Shown: one piece after another, positions 50,713 through 59,720 of the stretch
Layout: every line of letters starts with the position of its first letter
Position numbering within the stretch: the stretch's first letter is position 1
Source: Halovulum sp039180525
Lineage (GTDB): Bacteria; Pseudomonadota; Alphaproteobacteria; Rhodobacterales; Rhodobacteraceae
DNA: 64,000 bases
Assembly: GCA_039180525.1 (NCBI GenBank)
Contig: JBCDDF010000009.1
Location: 1 to 64,000, forward strand
Reading direction: 5' to 3'
Made by a program: the position numbers and the translations under genes
Notes under the pieces: generated by a model
What the model was told of the DNA's origin: nothing
The model's input: only the letters and a program-made list of their open reading frames with translations
Databases searched by the model: none

Positions 50713-50949
50713 TTAGACGGCAAACATCAGCAGCAAGGCAACCAGGAACGAAAAGATGCCAAGTGCCTCGGCGAATGCGATGCCGATGAACAGCGTCGCG
50801 GTCTGTTCGCCGGCAGCGGCCGGGTTGCGTAGCGCGCCGGCCAGGAAGTTACCGGCCACATGACCCACGCCGATGCCGGCGCCGCCCATGCCGATACAGG
50901 CCAGGCCCGCACCGATGAATTGGCCCATTTGTGCGATATCGCCTTCCAT
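50713..50949 (-). CDS. atpE: ATP synthase F0 subunit c
   Basis: 78 residues forming a helical hairpin. Helix 1 contains GAGLACIGMGGAGIGVGH with the glycine pattern, the polar loop is ALRNPAA, and helix 2 holds the proton-carrying Glu in GIAFAEALGIFSF. It builds the rotating c-ring in the inner membrane. AAAGGAG precedes the ATG. It lies 35 bp after atpB. Confidence 0.96.
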   Translation of the reverse strand: MEGDIAQMGQFIGAGLACIGMGGAGIGVGHVAGNFLAGALRNPAAAGEQTATLFIGIAFAEALGIFSFLVALLLMFAV

Positions 50950-50984
50950 GATCGTACTCCTTTTGGAATGGAATTCAGGTGTTT

Positions 50985-51749
50985 CTAGTGAGAAGGATGC
51001 AACGCGTCGTTCAGGTAGACGACGGTCAGAATTGTGAACACATAAGCCTGGATGCAGGCGACCAGCACCTCCAACCCATAGATCGCGGTGATGCCCAGGA
51101 TCGGCAGCACGGCACCGACGCCCAGCGCGCCGGCAAAGCCTGCGAACACCTTCAGAACCGCATGGCCGGCCATCAGATTGCCGGCCAATCGGATCGAATG
51201 GCTCACCGGCCGCACGAAGTAGGAAATGATCTCGATCAGCGCCAGCACCGGCCGCAATGGCAGGGGCGCGCTCGACACCCAGAACAGTTTCAGAAAGCCA
51301 ACCCCATGCTTCGCGAAGCCGATCACGGTGACGCTGATGAACACCGTCAGCGCCAATACGGCGGTTACCGCGATATGCGAGGTCGTGGAAAACGACATCG
51401 GGATCAGGGCCAGCAAGTTGGCGAACAGCACGAACATGAACAGCGTCAGGATATAGGGCAGGTATTTCAGCCCCTCCTTGCCGGTCACGTCCTCGACCAT
51501 TTTCCGGGTAAAGCCATAGGTCAGTTCGGCCAAAGACTGGCCGCGGGTAGGGATCAAGGCGCGCCCGCGCGCGCCAAAGACCAGCAATAGCGTCACGGCG
51601 GCGATGGTCAGCGCCATCCACAGCGTGACATTTGTGACGGTGTACCAATGCACCGCGCCATCGCCGAACAGCGGCTTGACCTCGAACTGATCCATCGGGT
51701 GGATGTTGAACGGGCTTCCTTCGCCCGCGCCGTCAACCGGATCCGCCAT
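50985..51749 (-). CDS. atpB: ATP synthase F0 subunit a
   Basis: 254 residues, multi-helical. The proton-channel region is clear: RPVSHSIRLAGNLMAGHAVL with the essential Arg, and the C-terminal GLEVLVACIQAYVFTILTVV. It forms the half-channels next to the c-ring. Its start overlaps the end of the AtpI-like gene by 17 bp on the same strand. Confidence 0.96.
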   Translation of the reverse strand: MADPVDGAGEGSPFNIHPMDQFEVKPLFGDGAVHWYTVTNVTLWMALTIAAVTLLLVFGARGRALIPTRGQSLAELTYGFTRKMVEDVTGKEGLKYLPYILTLFMFVLFANLLALIPMSFSTTSHIAVTAVLALTVFISVTVIGFAKHGVGFLKLFWVSSAPLPLRPVLALIEIISYFVRPVSHSIRLAGNLMAGHAVLKVFAGFAGALGVGAVLPILGITAIYGLEVLVACIQAYVFTILTVVYLNDALHPSH

Positions 51750-52059
51750 CTCTCTCCTCGCGCGGCCGCTGCCGCCTTGCTTCCTCAGCCGAACGCATCA
51801 TGGTGCGTACCCCGGCAATAAATCCCAGCACCGCGAACACCATCAGGAAAATTGGCAAGGTGCCGAACAGGGTGTCGAGCCCGTACCCGATGGCGCAGCC
51901 CAGCACCATGCCGATGACCAGCTCCAAAACCATACGCCAGGCCAGCGAGGTGGCCTCGTACTTGTTCGGTCCGGACCGCTTCGGCACCCGCGCGTCTTTC
52001 GCGGCGTCGATCCGGTCCTGCAGCGCGTCCAGGTCGCGCCGGTCTGGGTCTTCGGACAT
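51733..52059 (-). CDS. atpI: AtpI/AtpZ-like ATP synthase accessory membrane protein
   Basis: 108 residues: a charged N-terminus, then two membrane helices (LELVIGMVLGCAIGYGLDTL and LPIFLMVFAVLGFIAGVRTM), the AtpZ/AtpI pattern. Family members help c-ring assembly or ion supply to the synthase. First gene of the F0 operon; its end overlaps atpB by 17 bp. F1 genes are not in this window, as is usual where F0 and F1 are split. Confidence 0.88.
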   Translation of the reverse strand: MSEDPDRRDLDALQDRIDAAKDARVPKRSGPNKYEATSLAWRMVLELVIGMVLGCAIGYGLDTLFGTLPIFLMVFAVLGFIAGVRTMMRSAEEARRQRPREERDGGSG

Positions 52060-52261
52060 GGGTTTGTCCTGCGGTTTCCACGCCGGATATCCTGCGTGGT
52101 CGCGTATGCACTACCCAAGCCAGCCAAGGGATGTCAACCGCCTACGCTCGCATTGCAGCCACCTCAAACCTTTGTTTCTAATGTATTAAATCCTGGGTCT
52201 TGCTGCGCTGCACAGGTTTTTTTGCGCCACTGACGCGCCGCGCTGTGCCGCCGGTATTTAT

Positions 52262-52277
52262 TCAACCGCATGGTTGA
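52262..52277. promoter_or_regulatory. Palindromic candidate operator upstream of the ArsR gene
   Basis: TCAACC-GCAT-GGTTGA is a perfect 6-bp inverted repeat with a 4-base spacer, ending 30 bp before the start at 52308. ArsR-family regulators often bind such short palindromes and control their own gene. The rest of the gap 52060-52307 is the divergent leader of the ATP synthase operon. Confidence 0.4.
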
Positions 52278-52307
52278 CGGTCGCCCCCAGCTGACCGATG
52301 AGATCCC

Positions 52308-52697
52308 ATGGATGACCCGCGCCGCCTGGACACGCTTTTCGCCGCGCTCGCCGACCCCACGCGCCGGGCGCTGGTCACGCAATTGCTCGATGGCGACCGC
52401 AGCGTCTCCGCGCTCGCCGCACCGTTCGACATGTCGCTGGCGGCCGTCTCGAAGCATATCGCCGTGCTCAGCCAGGCCGGGCTCGTCATTCAGACCCGCA
52501 CCGGGCGCAGCAAAACCTGCCGGCTGGATACCGACGCACTGCGCCCGGTCCTGCTGTGGCTGGAAACCTGCGGCGCCAGCACCGCTTCGGACTTCGATCG
52601 ACTCGAAGACACACTTGCTGCAGCCGGCCTCATCGCAGAACCCGACCCGACCGGCGACGCGGTCACAAGAGCCGACGGAACGAGCATCAAGTCCTAG
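52308..52697 (+). CDS. ArsR-family transcriptional regulator
   Basis: 129 residues with a winged helix: DPTRRALVTQLLDGDRSVSA, the recognition helix MSLAAVSKHIAVLSQAGLV, and the wing TRTGRSKTCRLD. There are two cysteines but no clear metal-binding CxC motif, so it is not obviously a metal sensor. ArsR proteins of this sort (SdpR-like) often sit beside an SRPBCC gene; none is here. It diverges from the ATP synthase operon and is convergent with ggt. Confidence 0.9.
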   Translation: MDDPRRLDTLFAALADPTRRALVTQLLDGDRSVSALAAPFDMSLAAVSKHIAVLSQAGLVIQTRTGRSKTCRLDTDALRPVLLWLETCGASTASDFDRLEDTLAAAGLIAEPDPTGDAVTRADGTSIKS

Positions 52698-52857
52698 CGC
52701 CGCCGGAAGGGCGCGAAGCACACGGGCCGCACCCGCCGCCAGCTTCTTCGGTCTCAAAATATCCAAACGCCGCCGCCGGCAAACTGCCGACGCTCGGGCC
52801 ATCCCGCGATGCCGCCGGCCCCGGCACCCGGACCCGCGCAGCGGGCCGGGCCCAACG

Positions 52858-52887
52858 GGGCCAGGCCGGCAGCAGCCGGCCTGGCCC
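52858..52887 (-). terminator. Strong hairpin after ggt
   Basis: Perfect 13-bp stem GGGCCAGGCCGGC / GCCGGCCTGGCCC with an AGCA loop, 11 bp past the ggt stop on the minus strand and between the convergent ArsR and ggt genes. No T-run, but the stem is among the longest in the window. Confidence 0.6.
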
Positions 52888-52898
52888 GGGCGGGAGCG

Positions 52899-54623
52899 CT
52901 ACTCTCCCATCACCACGCCTTCGCGCCGCGGGTCAGCGCCGCCGATCAACTGCCCGTCGACGATCTGGATCGCGTGCAGCCCGGAGTTCAGATCGCGCAC
53001 ATTCACCTCATGGCCCAGAGCCGTCAGTGCATCGGCCAGGCCCTCGGCATCCGTCCCGACCTCCAGATCGGTGGCGCCGTTGCGGTTGACCACGTGGCCC
53101 AGGCTGATTGCGGTCTGCGGATCCAACCCCCAGTCCAGCACGCCGATGATCGACAGCGCAACGTAGTTGATGATCCGCGACCCACCGGGCGAGCCTGTCA
53201 GCAGCACCGGCGCGCCGTCCTGGAACACGATGGTCGGAGACATCGACGACCGGGGCCGCTTGCCGCCTTCGACCCGGTTGGCGATCTTGCGGCCGTCCTC
53301 AGATTCCGGCGCGCGGGAGAAATCGGTCAACTCGTTGTTCAACAAGAACCCGCCCGTCATCACCCGGCTGCCGAAGCCGGTCTCGATCGTCGTGGTCATC
53401 GACACCATGTCGCCGTAGCTGTCGACGATCACGAAATGAGAGGTGCCCGGCCGCTCCAATTGGGTGTCGGGCGCCCAGATCGAGCCGTCCTGGAACGGCG
53501 GCGTGCCCGGCTCGGCGCTTTCCATCGCCGCCGCGGGATCGATCAATTCCGCGCGCGAGGCCAGGTAAAGCGGATCGACCAGCCCCTCGGTCGGCATGGC
53601 GACATAATCGGCATCGGCCATGTAGAGCCCGCGATCGGCATAGGCCAGCTTCGCGGCCTCGGCGAAATGGTGATAGGCGGTGGCCGATGGCCCCAGCGCG
53701 GCCAGATCGAATTCCGACAGCATGCCCAGGATCTGCCCCACGGTCAGTCCGCCGCTGGTCGGCGGGCCCATGCCGCAGACCTCATAGCTGCGATAGGGCA
53801 CGCAGATCGGGTCGCGTTCGACAACCCGGTACGCGGCCATGTCCTGCAGCGTCAGGATGCCGCCATTGGTTTCGGTCCGCACCGCCTCCACGATATCCCC
53901 GGCGATGGCACCGAAATAGAACGGCGCCGAGCCTTCGGAGGCGATCAGCCGAAGCGTGCGCGCGAAATCCGGGTTGGTCAGCACGGTTCCGGCCGGTTTC
54001 GGCGCACCATCGTCAAAAAAGTAGCTCGCCGTGGGTTCGAAATTGGTCAGCCCCCGCTCCGCCGCGCCCTCGATGGAACCGGCCAGGCGCGGCGAGATCT
54101 CGAACCCCGCCTCCGCCAGGTCGATGGTCGGCGCGAACAGATCCGCCCAGGGCGTGCGGCCGTGGCGGGCGTGGATCTCTTCGAGCAGCTTCAGCGTCCC
54201 GGGCACGCCCACGGACCGGCCGCCGACCACCGCATCCCACCAGCCGATAGGTTCGCCATCCGCGCCGAGCCAGTAGGTCTCGTCGGCGGCCAACGGCGCC
54301 CGCTCGCGGCCGTCCAGGGTCATCAGCCGGCCCTCGGACGCGTCCCAATGCAGCAGGAACGCCCCGCCGCCGATGCCCGAGCTTTGCGGCTCCACCAGGT
54401 TCAGCATGATCTGCACCGCCACCGCGGCATCGGCAGCAGAGCCGCCCGCTGCCAGCACGTCGCGGCCCACCTGGGTCGCGATCGGGTTGGCCGCGGCAAC
54501 CATGAAGGTCTGCGCCACCACCGGCTCTTTCGGTGTCACCTCGATCGTGGCCTCGGGCTGCTGCGCCTCCTGCGCAGTCGCCGCGCCGGCGGCGATCACG
54601 CCGGCTATCGCAAATCGTTTCAT
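52899..54623 (-). CDS. ggt: Gamma-glutamyltransferase
   Basis: Splits the gamma-glutamyl bond of glutathione and transfers the glutamyl group. The 574-residue precursor has a signal peptide (MKRFAIAGVIAAGAATAQEA) and the GGT fold. The nucleophile Thr, exposed by self-cleavage into large and small subunits, is at about residue 390 in ERPGTSHFVIVD; the N-terminal ATQVGRDVLAAGGSAADAAV and the C-terminal NVMSPTIV-like and GSPGGSRIINYV segments also match. It is periplasmic. It lies 31 bp downstream of the alpha/beta hydrolase gene on the same strand. Confidence 0.94.
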   Translation of the reverse strand: MKRFAIAGVIAAGAATAQEAQQPEATIEVTPKEPVVAQTFMVAAANPIATQVGRDVLAAGGSAADAAVAVQIMLNLVEPQSSGIGGGAFLLHWDASEGRLMTLDGRERAPLAADETYWLGADGEPIGWWDAVVGGRSVGVPGTLKLLEEIHARHGRTPWADLFAPTIDLAEAGFEISPRLAGSIEGAAERGLTNFEPTASYFFDDGAPKPAGTVLTNPDFARTLRLIASEGSAPFYFGAIAGDIVEAVRTETNGGILTLQDMAAYRVVERDPICVPYRSYEVCGMGPPTSGGLTVGQILGMLSEFDLAALGPSATAYHHFAEAAKLAYADRGLYMADADYVAMPTEGLVDPLYLASRAELIDPAAAMESAEPGTPPFQDGSIWAPDTQLERPGTSHFVIVDSYGDMVSMTTTIETGFGSRVMTGGFLLNNELTDFSRAPESEDGRKIANRVEGGKRPRSSMSPTIVFQDGAPVLLTGSPGGSRIINYVALSIIGVLDWGLDPQTAISLGHVVNRNGATDLEVGTDAEGLADALTALGHEVNVRDLNSGLHAIQIVDGQLIGGADPRREGVVMGE

Positions 54624-54654
54624 GGTCTTGTCCCCCTGTTGAATGTCCTGAACT

Positions 54655-55599
54655 TTACGATGCGCCCGTTCCCAGCCCCAGCGCGAACCGGGCGGTGTCG
54701 TCCCAGACCCGCGCCGCCTGCCGGTCGCGAAACACCCAATGCCAGCCCTGCGGATAGGTGATCACCTGGGCCGGCCCGCCGATGCGTCGCTGAACCCGCG
54801 CCATCGCCCGTGGGCTGAGGATCTGATCGTTGGCGCCGATCAGCGTCAGTGACGGCATCGGGATGTCCGGCGCCGCCGCCAGGGCCTTGTCCATGATCAG
54901 CACCAGGCCGAACAATTCGCGGGGGCTGGCATCGGCGATATAGCGCGGATGGCGCACGACCTCACGCGCCAGTTCCAGGTTGTCGGTCGGATAGAACCGT
55001 ACCACACCGCGCCCGGTCAGCCGCCGGTCGGGGAACAAGAGCGCCCCGGTAAAGGCACTGGCCCGCAACAGCGGGTTCAACTCGCCATAGCCCAGCATCG
55101 CCGGCGCGCCCAGCACGATCCCGTCGGCCTGCAACCCCGACCCGGCCGCCGCCGCGACCAGCCCGCCGCCCATGGAATGGCCCAGCACCACCAGCGGCAC
55201 GCCGGGATGCGCCGCCTTGATGCTGCGCGCGACCGTGCGCACATCGTCGATCAGCACCCGCGCCCCCGGCCAACGCTTCCAGTCATCGTTGCGCCCGAAA
55301 CCGCGCTGGTCATAGGCATAGGTGGTGATCCCCTGCCCCGCCCAGGCCCGCGCCGCCGGCTCGAACGTCGAGGGCCCGAACCCGCCGAACCCGTGCACCG
55401 CCAGGATCACCGCGCGTTCCGCGCCCTCCGCCCGCCACTGCGACACCGGCAGCGCCCGCCCGGTGGAACCCACGATCATCGGCGGGTTCAGCACCGCCTT
55501 GCCCAAGGGCTGCGCATCGCCCAGCGGCCCCCCGGCGCAACCGGCCAGGATCAGGGCGCACATTGCAACAATCTGTCGGGGTAGCCTTCTGGCGGTCAT
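54655..55599 (-). CDS. Alpha/beta hydrolase lipoprotein
   Basis: 314 residues. The N-terminal signal ends in a lipobox LAGCAGG. The fold shows HGFGGFGPSTFE, the nucleophile elbow LGHSMGGG, an acid in GANDQILSP and the His in QGWHWVFRD, so a complete Ser-Asp-His triad is likely. It resembles monoacylglycerol-lipase-like serine hydrolases. I chose ATG 55599 because it gives the lipoprotein signal; longer frames run through noncoding DNA. It precedes ggt on the minus strand. Confidence 0.86.
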   Translation of the reverse strand: MTARRLPRQIVAMCALILAGCAGGPLGDAQPLGKAVLNPPMIVGSTGRALPVSQWRAEGAERAVILAVHGFGGFGPSTFEPAARAWAGQGITTYAYDQRGFGRNDDWKRWPGARVLIDDVRTVARSIKAAHPGVPLVVLGHSMGGGLVAAAAGSGLQADGIVLGAPAMLGYGELNPLLRASAFTGALLFPDRRLTGRGVVRFYPTDNLELAREVVRHPRYIADASPRELFGLVLIMDKALAAAPDIPMPSLTLIGANDQILSPRAMARVQRRIGGPAQVITYPQGWHWVFRDRQAARVWDDTARFALGLGTGAS

Positions 55600-55684
55600 T
55601 CCATGAACGATAGGCGGCTGACCAAGCGGTGCAACCGCAGAATTCAGGAATTTGAAGTGGCCACGCATAGGCGTAGCGACACTT

Positions 55685-56011
55685 CTATCGCTTAAGCCGC
55701 TGCACCAGTTCGTTAATGATGATCGCCGAGGCCGTGTCCGGATGCGCGTCGGGGTCACCGGCACAATCCTCGATCAGTGCAGTGTTCCCCGCCCAAAGAC
55801 CGAACCGGTTTTTGATGCCGGTGCCAAACCCATCGTGCGGCAGGATAATCTCACCCTGATCATGTCCGGCAAGCGTCTGTTTGTCGGCGTCCGCGAGAGG
55901 CTCGATCAGGTTCGAAAAGGCAGCATCGCAGGTTTGCGGCCAACGATCGTCCGAGACCACCGGCCCCACCAGGAATACAGCGACCACGCATGAACCCACT
56001 CGCATACTCAT
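55685..56011 (-). CDS. Small exported protein, DUF6794-like
   Basis: 108 residues from ATG 56011, with a signal peptide (MRVGSCVVAVFLVGPVVS). The mature part has ILPHDGFGTGIKNRFGLWAG and DPDAHPDTASAIIINELVQR, which follow the DUF6794 pattern (PHFG..IRN.WGLW...HPDD...II). I recall that family from sequence pattern only, so the match is moderate. Function unknown. The base composition is lower in GC than its neighbours, and it lies alone between smc and the hydrolase gene, on the same strand. Confidence 0.55.
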   Translation of the reverse strand: MSMRVGSCVVAVFLVGPVVSDDRWPQTCDAAFSNLIEPLADADKQTLAGHDQGEIILPHDGFGTGIKNRFGLWAGNTALIEDCAGDPDAHPDTASAIIINELVQRLKR

Positions 56012-56097
56012 GCTCACCGCCCCCCGCCCGCAACCTAAAGCGAAGTAAGACGGCAATGCTTCGGGTTACAGTCCCACCACTCGAATGGCTTGCGCTC

Positions 56098-59000
56098 TTA
56101 CGCGTCCACCAGATCCTCGGCTTGGCGCAGATCGACCGAGACCAGTTGACTGACGCCCAGTTCCGCCATGGTCACGCCGAACAGGCGGTCCATGCGTGCC
56201 ATCGTCACCGCGTGGTGGGTGATGATCAGGAACCGCGTGTCGGTGCGATTGATCATCTCGTCCAGCAGATCGCAGAACCGGGTCACGTTGGCGTCGTCCA
56301 GCGGCGCGTCGACCTCGTCCAGTACGCAGATCGGCGACGGGTTGGCCAGGAACACCGCAAATATCAGGCTCAGCGCGGTCAGCGTCTGCTCGCCGCCGGA
56401 TAGCAGGCTGAGCGTCGACAACTTCTTGCCCGGCGGCTGGCACATAATCTCCAGCCCCGCTTCCAGCGGGTCCTCGCTTTCCACCAGCACAAGGCTGGCA
56501 TCGCCGCCGCCGAACAGCGTGCGGAACAGCGTGGAGAAGTTCTTGTTCACCTCGTCGAAAGCGGCCAGCAGACGCTGCCGCCCTTCGCGGTTCAGCGCGC
56601 CGATGCCCTGGCGCAGCTTGGCCACCGCCTCTTCCAGGTCGGCCTTTTCGCTGTGCAGTGTGTCGCGTTCGGTGCGGATCTCGGCCGCGTCTTCCTCGGC
56701 GCGCAGGTTGACCGCGCCCAGCGCGTCGCGCTGGCGGCGCGCCCGGTCGATCTGGGTTTGCAGATCCTCGGCGCTGGCGACCGCGTCGGCGGCGGTTTCC
56801 AGTTGTGCCAGCAGCCCCTCGGCATCGGTATCGCGTTCCGCGCGGATCCGGTCCACCGCCGTCTGGGCACGGTCGCCCGCGGCCTCGGCCAGCGCCTCGA
56901 CGCGGGCCTTGGCCTCGCGCGCCTCGCCGGCGGTGCGTTCGGTAGCGCGGGCCTCGGTATCCGCGGCGCGCAGGGCGGTTTCACCGGCGGCCAGCGCATC
57001 GGCGGCTGCCTTGCAGCGGGTTTCGGCGGCAGCGATCTGTTCGACCAGGCCGTTGCGTTCCGTGCCGATCTGGTCGGGCAGGCTCTCTGCCTGGGTCAGC
57101 GCGGCACGGGTCTCTGCGATGCGGGCGCCAAGCTCCCCAGCGCGGGTTTCGGCGGTCTCTAGCCGGTTACGCCATTCGCCGGTTTCGCGGGTGATCTCCT
57201 GCGCGCGTTTGGCGCGGTCGGCGATCTCGCGTGCCAGCGCATCCTGCGCCCCGCGCGCCGCAAGCATCGCCGCACGCGCATCCTCGACCCGCTGCCGCAA
57301 TGCCTCCACCCCGGCGCGCGCTTCTTCCGGGTCGGCCAGGTCGATATCGGCGGCGGCGGCAACCTCTGCCTGTGCTGCGACCAGTTCCTCGGCCTGGCGC
57401 GCGCGCGCCGCGGTGACGGTTTCCAGCCGGCCGGCCAGGGTGCCCAGCGCGGTTTCCGCCTGACCCGCCGCGCGGATCGCCTCGCTCAAGCTCGCCTCGG
57501 CGCCGCGGCGGGTCTGGCGGCAGGCGCCCTCCGCCTCCTGCGCCGCGGTCAGCGCCGTGCGCGCGACGTCATGCGCCGCAACCGCCGTTTCCGCCCGTGC
57601 GGCGGCTTCGCCGTGAGCGGCCTGAAGCGCCGACAGCCGGTTGACCTGCTGCAGATGCAGCGCAGTGGCGCTGGGCGCGTCATCGGCCTGGCGCACGAAC
57701 CCGTCCCAGCGCCACATGTCGCCGGCGCGGCTGACCAGGCGCTGGCCGGGCCGCAATTGGGCCTGCAGGGCCGCGCCTTGAGCCTGCTCGACCACGCCGG
57801 TCTGTGCCAGCCGCGCACCCAGGGCCACGGGTGCGGTCACGTGATCCGCCAGCGACGGGGCCGCACCGGGCAAGGGCGCATCGACCGGCGCGGTCCGGCT
57901 GCGCCAGCCGGTGCCGTCCTCGGTTTCCGGGGCCTTGAGGTCTTCGCCCAGCGCCGCGCCCAACGCGGACTCGAATCCCGGCGCGGCGCGGACATCGTCC
58001 AGGATCTCGGGCCCCTCGCCGGCCGATCGGGCCAGCACACGTTCCAGCGCCGCCGCCTCCGACCGCAACCCAGCGGCCTCGCCTTCGGCTTCGGCGCGGA
58101 TGCCGCGTGCCTCCGCCTCCGCGGCCTGAGCGGCGACGCGGTCCGCCTCCGCCTCGGTCAAGGCCGTATCCGCGGCCGCCTGATCCTTGCGTGCCGCGGC
58201 CAACGCCGCATCGGCCGTCGCGCGGGTGGCGGCGGCGGCGTCATGCTCTTCGGTCAGGCGTGCAGCGGTCGCGTCGGTCTCTTCCACCGTCGCGCGCAAC
58301 CGGCCGAGCCGCGTCTCCGCCTCCTGCCGACGCCGCTCCGCCGCCTGATGCCGCGCGACCAGCCGGGCCAGATCCTCGCCCGCGCGGTCCGCCGCCGTTT
58401 CCTGGGTCTTCAGGCTCGCCGCGGCATCGGCCGCATCCCGTTCCGCCGCGGCCAGCGCAGCATCCTGACCTTCCGAGGCTTCGGCGATGGCCGTCCGCTC
58501 CCAGTCGAGCTTCGCCAGCCGTTCCTCCGCATCGCGGTTCAGCCCAGCCTCGCGCTCAGCATCCCGTTGCAATTGAGCCAAGCGCGCGGTCAGCCCGGCG
58601 ACATCCTCCCGCGCGCGTTGCTCGCGCTGATCCAGCGCGTCGCGCGCGACTTTCAGCCGCTGGAAAACGGCACCGGCCACGGTTTCCTCCTCGCGCAGCG
58701 GCGGCATCGCGGCTGCGGCCGCTTCGCGCGCCGCCTGCGCCCGGCCAGCCGCACCCTGGGCCTGCGCCGCCGCCGCAACCGCCTCTGTCAGGGCCGCGAC
58801 CGCCGCCAGCCGCTCCGCATCCGCGTCGGCCCAGTGCCGAAACAACAGCAGCCCTTCCGCCTGACGCAGCGCAGCGCCCAAGGCCCGATATTTCGCCGCT
58901 TGCCGCGCCTGGCGTTCGAGCAGCGCAAGCTGGCCGGTCAGCGCCTCCAGCACATCGTCGACCCGGGTCAGGTTGGTCTCCGTCCCGCGCAGCTTCAACT

Positions 59001-59541
59001 CGGCCTCGTGGCGCCGTTGGTAGAGGCCGGAAATCCCCGCCGCCTCCTCCAGCACGCGCCGGCGGGCCTTTGGCTTGGCGTTGATCAATTCGCTGATCTG
59101 GCCCTGCCGCACCAAAGCCGGCGAATGCGCGCCGGTGGAGGCATCGGCGAACAGCATCTGCACGTCGCGGGCACGCACCTCCTTGCCATTGGCCTTATAG
59201 ACGCTGCCGGCATCGCGGGTGATGCGGCGGACGATATCCAGCGTCTCGGAGTTTTCGAACGCCGGCGGCGCCTGGCGGTCGGCATTGTCGAGCAGCAGGC
59301 CCACCTCGGCATGGTTGCGTGCGGGCCGGGCGGCGGCGCCGGCGAAGATGACGTCCTCCATTCCGCCGCCGCGCATGGCAGAGGCACGGTTTTCGCCCAT
59401 CACCCAGCGCAGCGCCTCCAGCAGGTTCGACTTGCCGCAGCCATTGGGCCCCACCACACCGGTCAGCCCCGGCGCGATCACCAGTTCGGTCGGGTCTACA
59501 AAGCTCTTGAACCCTTGGAGCCGAAGCCGGGTGAAATGCAT
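56098..59541 (-). CDS. smc: Chromosome segregation protein SMC
   Basis: 1147 residues. The head has Walker A GPNGCGKSNLLEALRWVMGE, the C-terminal signature LSLLSGGEQTLTALSL and Walker B CVLDEVDAPLDDAN. The two long coiled-coil arms flank a hinge at about residues 505-640 (LGAALGEDLKAPETEDGTGW, LRPGQRLVSRAGDMWRWDGF) that is shorter and less canonical than in Bacillus SMC. It forms ring dimers with ScpA/ScpB (not encoded here) to condense and separate chromosomes. Gene lies between the FAD oxidoreductase and the DUF6794-like gene, with 179 bp of featureless DNA upstream. Confidence 0.96.
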   Translation of the reverse strand: MHFTRLRLQGFKSFVDPTELVIAPGLTGVVGPNGCGKSNLLEALRWVMGENRASAMRGGGMEDVIFAGAAARPARNHAEVGLLLDNADRQAPPAFENSETLDIVRRITRDAGSVYKANGKEVRARDVQMLFADASTGAHSPALVRQGQISELINAKPKARRRVLEEAAGISGLYQRRHEAELKLRGTETNLTRVDDVLEALTGQLALLERQARQAAKYRALGAALRQAEGLLLFRHWADADAERLAAVAALTEAVAAAAQAQGAAGRAQAAREAAAAAMPPLREEETVAGAVFQRLKVARDALDQREQRAREDVAGLTARLAQLQRDAEREAGLNRDAEERLAKLDWERTAIAEASEGQDAALAAAERDAADAAASLKTQETAADRAGEDLARLVARHQAAERRRQEAETRLGRLRATVEETDATAARLTEEHDAAAATRATADAALAAARKDQAAADTALTEAEADRVAAQAAEAEARGIRAEAEGEAAGLRSEAAALERVLARSAGEGPEILDDVRAAPGFESALGAALGEDLKAPETEDGTGWRSRTAPVDAPLPGAAPSLADHVTAPVALGARLAQTGVVEQAQGAALQAQLRPGQRLVSRAGDMWRWDGFVRQADDAPSATALHLQQVNRLSALQAAHGEAAARAETAVAAHDVARTALTAAQEAEGACRQTRRGAEASLSEAIRAAGQAETALGTLAGRLETVTAARARQAEELVAAQAEVAAAADIDLADPEEARAGVEALRQRVEDARAAMLAARGAQDALAREIADRAKRAQEITRETGEWRNRLETAETRAGELGARIAETRAALTQAESLPDQIGTERNGLVEQIAAAETRCKAAADALAAGETALRAADTEARATERTAGEAREAKARVEALAEAAGDRAQTAVDRIRAERDTDAEGLLAQLETAADAVASAEDLQTQIDRARRQRDALGAVNLRAEEDAAEIRTERDTLHSEKADLEEAVAKLRQGIGALNREGRQRLLAAFDEVNKNFSTLFRTLFGGGDASLVLVESEDPLEAGLEIMCQPPGKKLSTLSLLSGGEQTLTALSLIFAVFLANPSPICVLDEVDAPLDDANVTRFCDLLDEMINRTDTRFLIITHHAVTMARMDRLFGVTMAELGVSQLVSVDLRQAEDLVDA

Positions 59542-59720
59542 GGGGCGACCTGCTCTTTATGTTGCCCTGGGGCCGATTCTCACCCCAACACAGCTTCGGG
59601 CCGACCTCGCGCTGAGTCAAGCGATGCCACAGCATCTTGGGGCACGCCTCGGTCAGCACACTACACCAAGTCGGAAAACCAAAGCGCGCATGCAGGCATA
59701 GACCGGGCGGGCGCGCGCCC

